Origin: CAZCYE01 sp964502775
GTDB taxonomy: Bacteria; Actinomycetota; Acidimicrobiia; IMCC26256; PALSA-555
NCBI GenBank assembly: GCA_964502775.1
Contig: CAZCYE010000002.1
Coordinates: 1-48,056 of the forward strand
Direction of reading: 5' to 3'
Length of the DNA: 48,056 nucleotides
Positions 15,694-24,173 of the stretch are shown piece after piece. Positions within the stretch are counted from its first letter, which is position 1; each line of letters begins with the position of its first letter. The notes beneath the pieces are model-generated. The model was given only the letters and a program-made list of their open reading frames with translations, did no database searches and was not told where the DNA came from. A program made the position numbers and the translations under genes.

Positions 15694-18068
15694 GGCACCG
15701 ACGTCGGCGTGCGCGCCAGCACGGGGAAACTGGTACCCGGCAGCTCGGCACACTCGTGACCGGGGTGAGGGCGGAGGCGGCGTCCCCGGGTCCGGGTCGG
15801 CCCGTAGAGGGTGGTGCGCTGCTCGAGGGGGCGCCCGAGCGGACCGACGATCGCCGCAAAGTCGTCGTCGTCGAGCTCTTGGCCGTGCGAGGCGCCCGCG
15901 GCCCGGGAGATGTTCTCGTCCATCAGCGTGCCACCCAGGTCATTGCAGCCGGCCCGGAGCAGCTGGCGCGCCCCGCCGATGCCCACCTTCGGCCACGATG
16001 CCTGGATGTTGTCGATGAAGCCTCGGTACGCGATCCGGCCGACGGCGTGCACCAGGAGGACCTCCCGGAACGTGGGCCCCCGGCGTGCCCGCCGTTCCAG
16101 GAACAGGGGGGCGGCCATGTGCACGAACGGGAGGGGCACGAACTCGGTGAAGCCTCCCGTCTCGGTCTGGAGGGCGCGCGTGGCCACGAGATGGCGGGCC
16201 ACGTGCACGGGTCGCTCGAGATGGCCGAACATGATGGTGACGTTGGAGCGCAGCCCGATCGAGTGGGCGACACGGTGCGCCTCGAGCCACTCGTCGGTCG
16301 TCACCTTGTCGGGACAGATCTGGGCCCGCACCTCGTCGTCGAGGATCTCGGCGGCCGTGCCCGGGAGCGTGGCCAGGCCGGCGTCGCGCAGGATCGTGAG
16401 GTACTCGGCGAGGTCCATGCCCAGCCGGCGAGCCCCCTCGGTGACTTCGAGAGCCGTGAACGCGTGGACGTGCATGTCGGGCGCGACCTGCTTCACCGCG
16501 CGCACCACGTCGAGATAGAAGGCGCCGTCGAAGTCGGGGTGGATGCCGCCTTGGAGGCACACCTCGGTCGCACCATGCTCGGACGCCTCGACCACCCGGC
16601 GTTGGATCTCCTCGAAGTCGAGCAGGTAGGGCGTGCCCCGGAGGTTGAGTGAGAGGGGACCCTTCGAGAAGGCACAGAAGCGGCACTTGAACGTGCACAC
16701 GTTCGTGTAGTTGATGTTGCGGTTTCGCACGAACGTCACGACGTCGCCGACCGTCTCACGTCGGAGGCCATCGGCGACCTCCGCGACACGAGCGACCTCG
16801 GAGCCCCGGGCGGTGAGCAACGTGACCAGCTCATCGACCCCGGGCGTGTCGCCGGCGAGCACGCCGTCGAGCACACCACCGACCGCACTGCCAGCGCGGG
16901 TGGGCACGAGTGGCGGCAGTAGCACCGGCGGCTCACGGTCCCCTCCGGCGGCCCACCGGTCATCGCGGGCAAGCCCCTCCGAGTCCGATGCCCTGATGAC
17001 CGCGGCGCGCACGTCCTCGTGGAGCCAGCGCTGAGGATCGAGCACGTACTCGGGGTACACGGTGAGGCGCGGCGCGAGGAACTTTCCGGCGGTCTCCGTG
17101 ATGGCGCGCAGTCGCTCGAGATCGGGCCAGGGGCGCTCTGGGTTCACGTGGTCGGGAGTCAGTGGGGACACCCCGCCCCAGTCGTCGATTCCGGACTCGA
17201 TCAGGCGCTGCGGGTCGTCGCTCAGGTTGGGCGGAGCCTGGAGGTGCACCGCCGTCGGCAGGATCAGTCGGGCCGCCGCGATGGACCAGTGGAACTCGTC
17301 GTCGGGGCACGGCCCGTGGGCGTGCATCGCGGTGCCGGCCTTGGGCAGGAAGTTCTGGACGATCACCTCCTGCACGTGGCCGTGGCGGAGGTGCGCGTCA
17401 CGGATGGCGAGGAGCGCTTCGACGCGCTCCCGGCGCGTCTCGCCGATGCCGACGAGGATGCCCGTGGTGAAGGGGATGTGCTCCTGGCCCGCGGCCTCGA
17501 GGGTGGCGAGTCGGCGGGCCGGCGTCTTGTCGGGCGCTCCGGTGTGGGGGCCGCCACGAGCTCCGAGCCGCTCGGCGAGTGTCTCGACCATCATCCCCTG
17601 AGACGGAGCCGTTGCCCGCAGGCGCGCGAGGTCGGGGCCCGAGAGCGCACCGGCATTGGCGTGGGGGAGCAGGCCGGTCTCGTCGAGCACGGCGCGGGTC
17701 GCGGCGACGAGGTAGTCGAGGGTGGAGCCGTGCCCGTGCTCGGCCAGCCAGCGGCGCGCCACGGGGTAGCGGTCCTCGGGCGCCTCCCCGAGCGTGAACA
17801 GCGCCTCGGCACAACCGGCGTCCGCGGCCGGGCGGGCGATGGCGAGCACCTCTTCGATGGACAGGAACGGAGCCGCGAGACGAGCGGGAGGCTTCGCGAA
17901 GGTGCAGTAGCCACAGCGGTCACGGCACAACATCGTGAGGGGCACGAAGGCCTTGGGTGAGAACGTGATGCGATCGCCGTGCGCGTCGTCGCGCGTACGG
18001 GCGGCCTCGGCGGTGATCGCGCGGAGGGGCGCGTCGACGAGCGCGAACGCCTCGCGGTCCGTCAGCAT
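15690..18068 (-). CDS. fbiC: FbiC, fused CofG-CofH radical SAM F0 synthase
   Basis: 792-residue bifunctional radical SAM enzyme. It makes F0 (7,8-didemethyl-8-hydroxy-5-deazariboflavin), the chromophore precursor of coenzyme F420, from tyrosine and 5-amino-6-ribitylaminouracil. The N-terminal CofG half carries CRDRCGYC (Cys 48, 52, 55). The C-terminal CofH half carries CTFKCRFC near 456-463, preceded by RNINYTNV. Each CX3CX2C binds a 4Fe-4S cluster. The fusion is the actinobacterial form. It lies 9 nt behind pgl and overlaps the kinase start (GTGA). Confidence 0.96.
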   Translation of the reverse strand: MLTDREAFALVDAPLRAITAEAARTRDDAHGDRITFSPKAFVPLTMLCRDRCGYCTFAKPPARLAAPFLSIEEVLAIARPAADAGCAEALFTLGEAPEDRYPVARRWLAEHGHGSTLDYLVAATRAVLDETGLLPHANAGALSGPDLARLRATAPSQGMMVETLAERLGARGGPHTGAPDKTPARRLATLEAAGQEHIPFTTGILVGIGETRRERVEALLAIRDAHLRHGHVQEVIVQNFLPKAGTAMHAHGPCPDDEFHWSIAAARLILPTAVHLQAPPNLSDDPQRLIESGIDDWGGVSPLTPDHVNPERPWPDLERLRAITETAGKFLAPRLTVYPEYVLDPQRWLHEDVRAAVIRASDSEGLARDDRWAAGGDREPPVLLPPLVPTRAGSAVGGVLDGVLAGDTPGVDELVTLLTARGSEVARVAEVADGLRRETVGDVVTFVRNRNINYTNVCTFKCRFCAFSKGPLSLNLRGTPYLLDFEEIQRRVVEASEHGATEVCLQGGIHPDFDGAFYLDVVRAVKQVAPDMHVHAFTALEVTEGARRLGMDLAEYLTILRDAGLATLPGTAAEILDDEVRAQICPDKVTTDEWLEAHRVAHSIGLRSNVTIMFGHLERPVHVARHLVATRALQTETGGFTEFVPLPFVHMAAPLFLERRARRGPTFREVLLVHAVGRIAYRGFIDNIQASWPKVGIGGARQLLRAGCNDLGGTLMDENISRAAGASHGQELDDDDFAAIVGPLGRPLEQRTTLYGPTRTRGRRLRPHPGHECAELPGTSFPVLARTPTSVP

Positions 18069-18077
18069 GGCGGCATG

Positions 18078-18728
18078 CTATGCCTCGGGCGCCGCGAGCC
18101 GGTCGGCGAGCCAGATCACTCGTTGGGCGCGGATCCGGGCTGCGGGGACGTCGGCCCCGTGGCGCACGGCGTCGAGTGCTTCCCGTTTCGCGGCTCCGGC
18201 CACGGTCACGACCACCAGACGGGCACGCACGATCCCCGGAAGGGTGAGCGTGAGTCGGGCATGCGGGTGCCGCGCGTCAGTGGTGGGAACGACCAGCCGT
18301 TCGGCCTCGTCCAGCGCGGGGGAGCCCGGGAACAACGACGCGGTGTGGCCATCGGTGCCCAGCCCGAGGTGCACGAGGTCGATCGGGGGCTCGAAGCGCA
18401 GGAGCGCGTCATAGTTGTCGGCCGCGGCCTCGATCGTCGTGCCGGCCCGCGCCATCGAGTGCACCACCCGGGGCTCGACCTGGTCGAGGAGCGCGAGCCG
18501 GGCCATGCCCTCGTTGGAGTCGGGATGTTGGATGTCGACCCAACGCTCGTCGGAGAAGTAGACGCTCACCTCCTCCCAGGGCATCTCGGTGGTGGCGAGC
18601 ACCTCGTAGCAGGATCGGGCGGTGTCGCCACCCGAGAGGGCGAGGGACCGCGGGGCTTCGTGGCGCACGAGCTCGGCGAACGCGGGGGCGACGTGATCCA
18701 CGACGCGGAGCTCCCCGACCAGGGTCAC
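18078..18728 (-). CDS. pgl: 6-phosphogluconolactonase
   Basis: 216 residues (DevB/Pgl family) hydrolysing 6-phosphogluconolactone to 6-phosphogluconate. Family motifs in order: LALSGGDTARSCYEVLA, VYFSDERWVDIQHPDSNEGMAR, DLVHLGLGTDGHTASLFPGSPAL and a late LTLPGI. The start GTG 18728 places VTLVGELRVVD at the N terminus; a longer in-frame start beginning VAHVGATRD is possible. No glucose-6-phosphate dehydrogenase, opcA or 6-phosphogluconate dehydrogenase is next to it. Instead it heads an operon with fbiC, which suggests that the lactone comes at least partly from an F420-dependent glucose-6-phosphate dehydrogenase encoded elsewhere. Confidence 0.92.
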   Translation of the reverse strand: MTLVGELRVVDHVAPAFAELVRHEAPRSLALSGGDTARSCYEVLATTEMPWEEVSVYFSDERWVDIQHPDSNEGMARLALLDQVEPRVVHSMARAGTTIEAAADNYDALLRFEPPIDLVHLGLGTDGHTASLFPGSPALDEAERLVVPTTDARHPHARLTLTLPGIVRARLVVVTVAGAAKREALDAVRHGADVPAARIRAQRVIWLADRLAAPEA

Positions 18729-18805
18729 GCGGGGCTCGGTCCGTCCAGCCGCTCGATGCCACGCGTCGCGGGTGGCACCAACGTGCGCCACCTGGGGGCC
18801 GGCAT
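18725..18805 (-). CDS. Possible 26-residue leaderless leader peptide of pgl
   Basis: ATG 18805 lies 7 nt after a TATGAT hexamer, so it would be the first codon of the transcript. The frame runs 26 codons (MPAPRWRTLVPP...) and ends in a TGA that overlaps the pgl GTG as GTGA. This would couple pgl translation to the leader ORF. It is a sequence-derived hypothesis; an alternative is that pgl itself starts upstream in another frame. Confidence 0.35.
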   Translation of the reverse strand: MPAPRWRTLVPPATRGIERLDGPSPA

Positions 18806-18812
18806 CGCGGCG

Positions 18813-18818
18813 ATCATA
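18813..18818 (-). promoter_or_regulatory. -10 hexamer TATGAT of pgl-fbiC operon
   Basis: TATGAT is the closest match to the consensus -10 in the window. It reads on the minus strand and ends 7 nt before ATG 18805. It would drive pgl, fbiC, the PfkB kinase and the LOG gene. Confidence 0.55.
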
Positions 18819-18825
18819 GGAGCCG

Positions 18826-19777
18826 ATGGATCGAGCGACCGTGGAGGCACTCCACCTGTCCCGGGTCGAGCTCCCACGGGCGCTCATGGAGCTGCACGGC
18901 GCGCTGGCGGTGGGCGCGCCCATCGACCTCGTCTGCCGCCCCGAGTGGGAGCCCGCGGCACTGCACGACGTGATCGTCGGTGCCGGCTTCGACGTGCACG
19001 AGTGCGCGGTCGCGCCCGGACCGGATGGTGGAGACGNNNNNNNNNNNNNNNNNNNNNNNNNNNNNNNNNNNNNNNNNNNNNNNNNNNNNNNNNNNNNNNN
19101 NNNNNNNNNNNNNNNNNNNNNNNNNNNNNNNNNNNNGAGCGGAGCGCTGGTCGGACGACCGGGAGCGCGTAGCGGAGTCGACCCGGGAAGGTGGAGACGG
19201 AGCGGAGCGCTGGTCGGACGACCGGGAGCGCGTAGCGGAGTCGACCCGGGAAGGCGGATGGGTCCATGTGCGGGCGACGCGGGCCCGCACCCTTCCCGAT
19301 GTGGTGGGCCCGGGGATGCGGCTCCTGATCGTGGGGCTGAACCCGAGCGTGTACGCGGCCGACGTCGGAGCCGGCTTCGCCCGTCCGGGCAACCGCTTCT
19401 GGCCTGCCGCGCTCGCGGCGGGGATCGTGAGCCGGCCGAGGGATCCGCGCCACGCATTGGATGAGCACGGGGTGGGGATGACCGACCTCGTGAAGCGTGC
19501 AACCGCCCGAGCCGACGAGCTCGGGGCGCACGAGTACCGCGACGGCGCAGCCCGGGTGGAGCGGCTGGTGCGCTGGCTGCAGCCCCGGGGGGTGTGCTTC
19601 GTGGGCCTCTCCGGGTACCGGACCGCCGTCGATCGCCGGGCCCGGGTGGGGGCCCAAGCGCACGGGTTCGGAGGGGTACCGACCTATGTGATGCCCAACA
19701 CGAGCGGTGTGAACACGCACAGCTCGCTGCCGGACCTCACCGAGCACCTGCGCGCGGCGCTCTCCCAACTCAGCTGA
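18826..19777 (+). CDS. Mug/TDG-type mismatch-specific DNA glycosylase with N-terminal domain, interrupted by repeat and assembly gap
   Basis: Removes uracil or thymine from G:U and G:T mismatches. The catalytic domain is clear after 19320: RLLIVGLNPSVYAADVGAGFARPGNRFW carries the GLNPS catalytic loop, then GVGMTDLVKR and the second loop MPNTSGVNTHSS. Upstream, ATG 18826 after AGGAG opens an N-terminal domain (PIDLVCRPEWEPAALHDVIVGAGFDVHE) that resembles the end of a class I methyltransferase fold. The annotated frames differ across the 100-N gap by one base, exactly what a 100-base placeholder would cause if the real gap is a multiple of 63 bp. In a 63-bp-periodic array the gene reads through as one frame. 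Expected uninterrupted junction: GPDGG to WVHVRATRARTLPD. Confidence 0.75.
19037..19136. other. Assembly gap (100 N placeholder)
   Basis: Exactly 100 Ns, the conventional length for a gap of unknown size. It is flanked on the left by the last 10 bases of a 63-bp repeat unit and on the right by the first bases of the next unit, so the assembly broke inside a tandem array. Confidence 0.97.
19137..19258. repeat. 63-bp tandem minisatellite inside the Mug gene
   Basis: Nearly two full copies, starting at 19137 and 19200, identical over almost the whole unit. A third partial copy (ggtggagacg) ends at 19036, before the gap. The unit is 21 codons, read as AERWSDDRERVAESTREGG plus DG in the Mug frame. 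Five of its six frames are free of stops. Copy number is unknown because of the gap. Confidence 0.93.
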
Positions 19778-20864
19778 GCTCAGCTCGCTTCTTCTCGAGG
19801 GTGCGGAGCGCGTCGTGGTAGCTCGTGGCGAACGAGGCCACACCCTCGCGCTCGAGCGTGGCCGTGACATCGGCGAAGTCGACACCCGCGCCGGCGAGAT
19901 CGTCGATGAGCGCTTGCGCGCCGTCGGCGTCGTCCTCCACCGCATCGGCGCGGAGGTGCGCCTCGCCCGCTCGGAGCGCGTCGATGGAGGTGGGCGCGAG
20001 CGTGTTGACCGTGTCGCGTCCCACGAGCGCGTCCACGTACAGCGTGGGGGAGTACGCGGGGTTCTTCGTGGACGTCGATGCCCACAGGGGCCGCTGGGGG
20101 CCGGCACCGACGGCCTCGAGGGCGCGCCAGCGCTCGTCGGCGCGCCCTCGGCAGAAGAGCTGGTACGCGAGCTTGGCGTTGGCGACCGCAGCCTTGCCGC
20201 GCCCAGGGTGGTCCTCGGGCAGACGGCGGTCGGTCTCGGTGTCCACCCTGCTCACGAAGAACGAGGCCACGGACGCCAGCGGGCGAAGGTCGCCCCCGTC
20301 CGCCGCGTGCTGCTCGAGGCCGGACACGAACGCATCGATCACCTCCGCGTACCGGTCAAGGCCGAAGATCAGGGTCACGTTGGTGTTGATGCCCGCCGCG
20401 AGGTTGGCGGCGATGGCGGGGATCCCCTCGCGCGTCGCGGGGATCTTGATCATCACGTTCGGTCGGTCGAGGCGGGCCCACAGGTCACGCGCCTGAGCGA
20501 GGGTCGCCGCCGTGTCGCGCGCGAGGTCGGGCGACACCTCCACCGACACGAAGCCGTCGCGACCGCCCGTGCTGTCGTGCACCGGGCGCAAGATGTCGGC
20601 GGCGCGGCCGACGTCGTCGATGACGAGGCGCCAGTACGAATCCTCGATGCTCTCGCCGGCGCGGGCGCACGCTCGGAGCTGGTCGTCGTAGGCCGTGCCC
20701 GAGCCCATCGCCTTGTCGAAGATGGTCGGGTTCGACGTGACGCCCCGGATGCCGTCCTCGGTGACGAGGCGCTGCAAGCCCCCGTCGTCCAGCAAATCCC
20801 GAGCGAGGTTGTCGTACCACGGGCTCTGGCCGAAGTCATGGAGGCGCGCGATGTCACTCGGCAT
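19770..20864 (-). CDS. tal: Transaldolase
   Basis: 364-residue transaldolase of the pentose phosphate pathway, transferring a dihydroxyacetone unit between sedoheptulose-7-phosphate and glyceraldehyde-3-phosphate. Visible motifs: GIRGVTSNPTIFDKAM at the N terminus, the Schiff-base lysine in RPNVMIKIPATREG, and NVTLIFGLDRYAEVIDAF. The later WASTSTKNPAYSPTLYVDALVG is typical of the actinobacterial Tal subfamily. ATG 20864 has GGAGGTG upstream and starts 2 nt after the tkt stop. The 3' end overlaps the Mug stop in a 14-bp palindrome (19772-19785). Confidence 0.95.
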   Translation of the reverse strand: MPSDIARLHDFGQSPWYDNLARDLLDDGGLQRLVTEDGIRGVTSNPTIFDKAMGSGTAYDDQLRACARAGESIEDSYWRLVIDDVGRAADILRPVHDSTGGRDGFVSVEVSPDLARDTAATLAQARDLWARLDRPNVMIKIPATREGIPAIAANLAAGINTNVTLIFGLDRYAEVIDAFVSGLEQHAADGGDLRPLASVASFFVSRVDTETDRRLPEDHPGRGKAAVANAKLAYQLFCRGRADERWRALEAVGAGPQRPLWASTSTKNPAYSPTLYVDALVGRDTVNTLAPTSIDALRAGEAHLRADAVEDDADGAQALIDDLAGAGVDFADVTATLEREGVASFATSYHDALRTLEKKRAELS

Positions 20865-20866
20865 GG

Positions 20867-22861
20867 TCAAGCACCTCCGGTGCCCAGGAGCGCCCGGGCG
20901 CGTTCGACCACGTGGTCCACGTTGATGCCCAGCTCGGACAGCACGAGCGGCCCGGGAGCCGAGGCGCCGTAGCGGTCGATGCCGACGACGTCGTCGACCC
21001 ACCGCTCCCAGCCGAGCGTCGCGCCGGCTTCGACCGCGAGCTTGGGAACCCCGGGCACGAGCACGGCGTCCCGGTACCCCTGGTCCTGGGACGCGAAGAG
21101 GTCCCACGACGGCATGGAGACCACCCGGACCCCCACACCGTCGGCGACGAGGCGGGCGGCGGCGGCGACGCACACCGAGACCTCCGAGCCGGTCCCCACG
21201 AGCACGAGGCCGAGCGCGCCGGGGGGCTCGTCCACGAGGGTGTACGCGCCGCGGCCCAACCCGTCGGGGGCCCGCTCGGCGGTGCCCTCGAGCACCGGCA
21301 CCTTCTGGCGCGTCAACACGATCGCCGTGGGGCCGGAGCCGTCCATGTGGACGCGCCAGGCCTGGGCCACCTCGTTGGCATCGGCGCAGCGGATGAGGCG
21401 CAGGCCCGGCATCGCGCGCAGCGATGCGAGGTGCTCCACCGGCTGGTGCGTGGGGCCGTCCTCGCCGACGCCCACGGAATCGTGGGACCACACGAAGGCG
21501 GTCTTGTACCCCGAGAGCGCGGCGAGTCGCACGGCGGGCCGCATGTAGTCCGAGAAGATGAAGAAGGTGCCGCCGGCGGGAACGAGGTACGACACGGCCA
21601 TGCCGTTCATGACGGCACCCATCCCGAACTCGCGTACACCCCAGTGCACCTGGCGGCCCCCGATGCGGTGCCGGGCGACGACATCGGCTCCGTCGAGCTT
21701 GGTGCCGGTGTTGTCGGTGAGATCGGCGCCACCGGCGACGATCCCGGGGACGACATCGAGGACCGCGCCCAGGACCTGCGCGCACGCGGCGCGGGTGGCC
21801 ACCTCCTCACCCGCCGACCAGGTGGGGAGCTTGGTCTCCCATCCCGGCAGGCCGCGCTGGTCGAGGCAGGCATCGTGCTCGTCGGCCAGGGCCGGCTCGC
21901 GCTCGCGCAGCACGGCACGGCGGCGCACCCAGTCGGCGCGCGCGGGCGCCCCTCGAGCGCCCGCCTCGCGGTAGAAGTTGAGCACGTCGTCGGGGACATC
22001 GAACTGCCGGTCGGCGGGCAAGCCGAGCAGCTCCTTCACCGCCCGCACCTCGTCCTCGCCCAGGGCGTTGCCGTGCGCGAAGGCGGTATCGGTGTAACGC
22101 GGCGACGGCCAGCCGATGTGACTGCGCAGGATCACCAGGCTCGGTTGCTCAGGCTCACTCATCGCGTTGCGCAGGCCCTGCTCGATGGCGTCCACATCGT
22201 TGGCGACCTCACCGAGTGTGACCACGTGCCAGCCGTAGGCCCGGAAGCGGCCGGCGACATCGTCGCTGTACGCGAGCTCCGTGGGCCCGTCGATGGTGAT
22301 GTGGTTGTCGTCGTACACGCACACGAGCCGCCCGAGCCCGAGGTGCCCGGCCAGCGAGGCGGCCTCGTGGCTGATCCCCTCCTCGAAGCACCCGTCGCCG
22401 GCGATCGCGAACACGTGGTGGTCACAGACCTCGGGGCCGAACCGCGCCCGTAGGTTCGCCTCAGCGAGCGTCATGCCCACCGCATTGGCGAAGCCCTGGC
22501 CGAGCGGGCCGGTGGTGACCTCGATGCCGGCCGCGTGGCGGTACTCGGGATGCCCGGCCGTGCGCGAGCCCCATTGGCGAAATGCCTCGAGGTCCTCCAG
22601 ACCGAGACCGAACCCGGTGAGATACAGCATCGAGTAGAGCAGCATCGACGCGTGGCCGTTGGAGAGGACGAAACGATCACGATCGGGCCATTCGGGGTCA
22701 CCGGCGTCGTAGCGCATGACGCGCGTGAACAGCACGTGCGCGAGCGGGGCGAGGGCCATGGGCGTGCCGGGATGGCCGTTGCCGGCGCGTTGCACCGCGT
22801 CCATGGCCAGCCCGCGGATGGTGTTGATGCCGCGCTGCTCGAGGTCGCTCGCGGTCATCAT
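20867..22861 (-). CDS. tkt: Transketolase
   Basis: 664-residue thiamine-diphosphate enzyme moving two-carbon units between sugar phosphates. N-terminal NTIRGLAMDAVQRAGNGHPGTPM, FVLSNGHASMLLYSM and TTGPLGQGFANAVGM are conserved. The ThDP/Mg motif is GDGCFEEGISHEAASLAGHL...DDNHITIDG. The pyrimidine domain shows GVREFGMGAVMNGMA and the transketolase signature near DYMRPAVRLAALSGY. Start at ATG 22861 (or 22858) behind AAGGAGGA. Expressed with tal. The pgl gene is 2 kb further downstream and separated by the Mug gene on the other strand. Confidence 0.97.
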   Translation of the reverse strand: MMTASDLEQRGINTIRGLAMDAVQRAGNGHPGTPMALAPLAHVLFTRVMRYDAGDPEWPDRDRFVLSNGHASMLLYSMLYLTGFGLGLEDLEAFRQWGSRTAGHPEYRHAAGIEVTTGPLGQGFANAVGMTLAEANLRARFGPEVCDHHVFAIAGDGCFEEGISHEAASLAGHLGLGRLVCVYDDNHITIDGPTELAYSDDVAGRFRAYGWHVVTLGEVANDVDAIEQGLRNAMSEPEQPSLVILRSHIGWPSPRYTDTAFAHGNALGEDEVRAVKELLGLPADRQFDVPDDVLNFYREAGARGAPARADWVRRRAVLREREPALADEHDACLDQRGLPGWETKLPTWSAGEEVATRAACAQVLGAVLDVVPGIVAGGADLTDNTGTKLDGADVVARHRIGGRQVHWGVREFGMGAVMNGMAVSYLVPAGGTFFIFSDYMRPAVRLAALSGYKTAFVWSHDSVGVGEDGPTHQPVEHLASLRAMPGLRLIRCADANEVAQAWRVHMDGSGPTAIVLTRQKVPVLEGTAERAPDGLGRGAYTLVDEPPGALGLVLVGTGSEVSVCVAAAARLVADGVGVRVVSMPSWDLFASQDQGYRDAVLVPGVPKLAVEAGATLGWERWVDDVVGIDRYGASAPGPLVLSELGINVDHVVERARALLGTGGA

Positions 22862-22943
22862 CTCCTCCTTGCCCGCTCTGGCCTGTCGTGGTGTCGGTCC
22901 TGCGTGCCGGTCGGGCCGTGTCGGGCCGGGACCGATGTTGCCC

Positions 22944-22969
22944 AGTGGGGGCCGGCCGGGAGCCCCACT
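22944..22969 (-). terminator. Hairpin between FIST gene and tkt
   Basis: A perfect 7-bp stem, agtgggg (22944-22950) with ccccact (22963-22969), with a 12-nt loop, in the 153-bp spacer downstream of the FIST gene. No U-run follows, as is common in actinobacteria, so terminator function is only possible. Confidence 0.3.
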
Positions 22970-23014
22970 ATGCCTCGTGATGCGATCCCCGCCGAGAACT
23001 CCTGGCTCTGAGGC

Positions 23015-24166
23015 TCAGGCGAACAAAGCGAGGCTCGCGGTGAAGCCGTGCAGGAAGTTGTGCGAGCCCACGGGCCCGATCTCCCCCGCGCAGAATGCGC
23101 CCGCGGCCGGCACGGGCCCCAGGAGCTCGGCGAGTACGCCGGCGTCGTGATCGGGGATCCCGAAGAGGTGTCGGCCGCGGCCGTTGCACGTGAACACCAG
23201 CGCGGCGGAGGCCTGCGCCCCGGCAAGCAGGGCGCGCAGGTCCTCGTCGGCCGCGGCGGCATCCCGCACGTGGAACTGCACCGTCTGGCCCACCGCCACG
23301 GTCTGGCCGACGGCGATCGCGCCGCTCGCGGTGTCGGCGCCGAGGACGTTGCGAACCAGGAAGTCGCCGCGGGTGAACTCGGGCTTGTGCTCGTCGACGA
23401 CGATCCCGATGTGCAGCCCGCGCATGAGCAGGGCGCGCTCCTCCTCGGGCGCGGCGGCGACGAGGTCATGGAGCCGAGCGAGGGCCGACCGTCCGCCGAG
23501 CTCCGCGATGACGTTGCCCGAGCTGGCCGTGACCACGAACGGGGAGCCGATGGGGCGGCAGCCCTGGGAGACGACGGTACGGATGTCGACGCCACCGACG
23601 AGCGCGCCGACCGCGCCGTGGTCAGTCACGTCGCCGTCGAGCACGAGCCGGTTGCCGCCCGGGCTCGACGCGCCGGACGCCAGGCCTCCGATCACCCGGA
23701 GCCCGGGCTCGGTCTCCGCGAGTGAGGACAGGAGCGCGTCGACGGGGAAGGTGAACGGATCGGCGAGGAGCAGCAGGGTCCGGGCGGCGCCAGGATCGGA
23801 CCAGCCGGTGACGACAGGACCGTCGGGCGTGTCGAGCGCGTCGAGCGCGACGCCGGTGATCTCGGCCTCGGGGAGGCACGCGGCGAAGAGGGAGAGCGCG
23901 GGGCTGTCCTCGATCTCGTGCGCGTCGCCGATCACGGCGGTCGCGGTGACGCCGATCAGCAGCCCGGGCGCGAGGAGGCTCCGGAGCGCCCCCACCACGT
24001 CCTCGAGCGCCTCGGTGTGATGCGGTGATGCGAAGCACACCAGGAGATCGGGATGCTCGCCGCCCAGTCGTTCGAGGATCTCGCCCGTGGTCTCACCGAC
24101 CGCCTGGCTCGCGACAGGGTGGCGGGACAGCGCCGATGCGTAGCCGGTCATCGCGGAGCCGGTCAT
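23015..24166 (-). CDS. FIST domain sensory protein
   Basis: 383 residues with the FIST_N (residues about 25-210) and FIST_C (about 220-370) domains, proposed to sense small ligands such as amino acids in signal transduction. Characteristic parts: DLLVCFASPHHTEALEDVVGALRS, LIGVTATAVIGDAHEIED, VIGGLASGASSPGG, VSQGCRPIG, and near the end FTCNGRGRHLFGIPDHDA...GAFCAGEIGPVGSHNFLHGFT. No output domain is attached. The start ATG 24166 is supported by TAGCGT 7 nt upstream. It is transcribed divergently from the PBP4-type gene. Confidence 0.9.
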   Translation of the reverse strand: MTGSAMTGYASALSRHPVASQAVGETTGEILERLGGEHPDLLVCFASPHHTEALEDVVGALRSLLAPGLLIGVTATAVIGDAHEIEDSPALSLFAACLPEAEITGVALDALDTPDGPVVTGWSDPGAARTLLLLADPFTFPVDALLSSLAETEPGLRVIGGLASGASSPGGNRLVLDGDVTDHGAVGALVGGVDIRTVVSQGCRPIGSPFVVTASSGNVIAELGGRSALARLHDLVAAAPEEERALLMRGLHIGIVVDEHKPEFTRGDFLVRNVLGADTASGAIAVGQTVAVGQTVQFHVRDAAAADEDLRALLAGAQASAALVFTCNGRGRHLFGIPDHDAGVLAELLGPVPAAGAFCAGEIGPVGSHNFLHGFTASLALFA

Positions 24167-24173
24167 CGAGGCG

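Noticed and set aside
18078..19502. Extending pgl upstream through the repeat and the N gap as a 474-residue protein
   Set aside because: The upstream part has no Pgl similarity and contains the repeat in a shadow frame. The promoter at 18813-18818 lies inside it.
19772..19785. 14-bp palindrome agctgagctcagct at the Mug and tal stops
   Set aside because: It has no loop and arises from the two overlapping stop regions, so a specific role is not supported.
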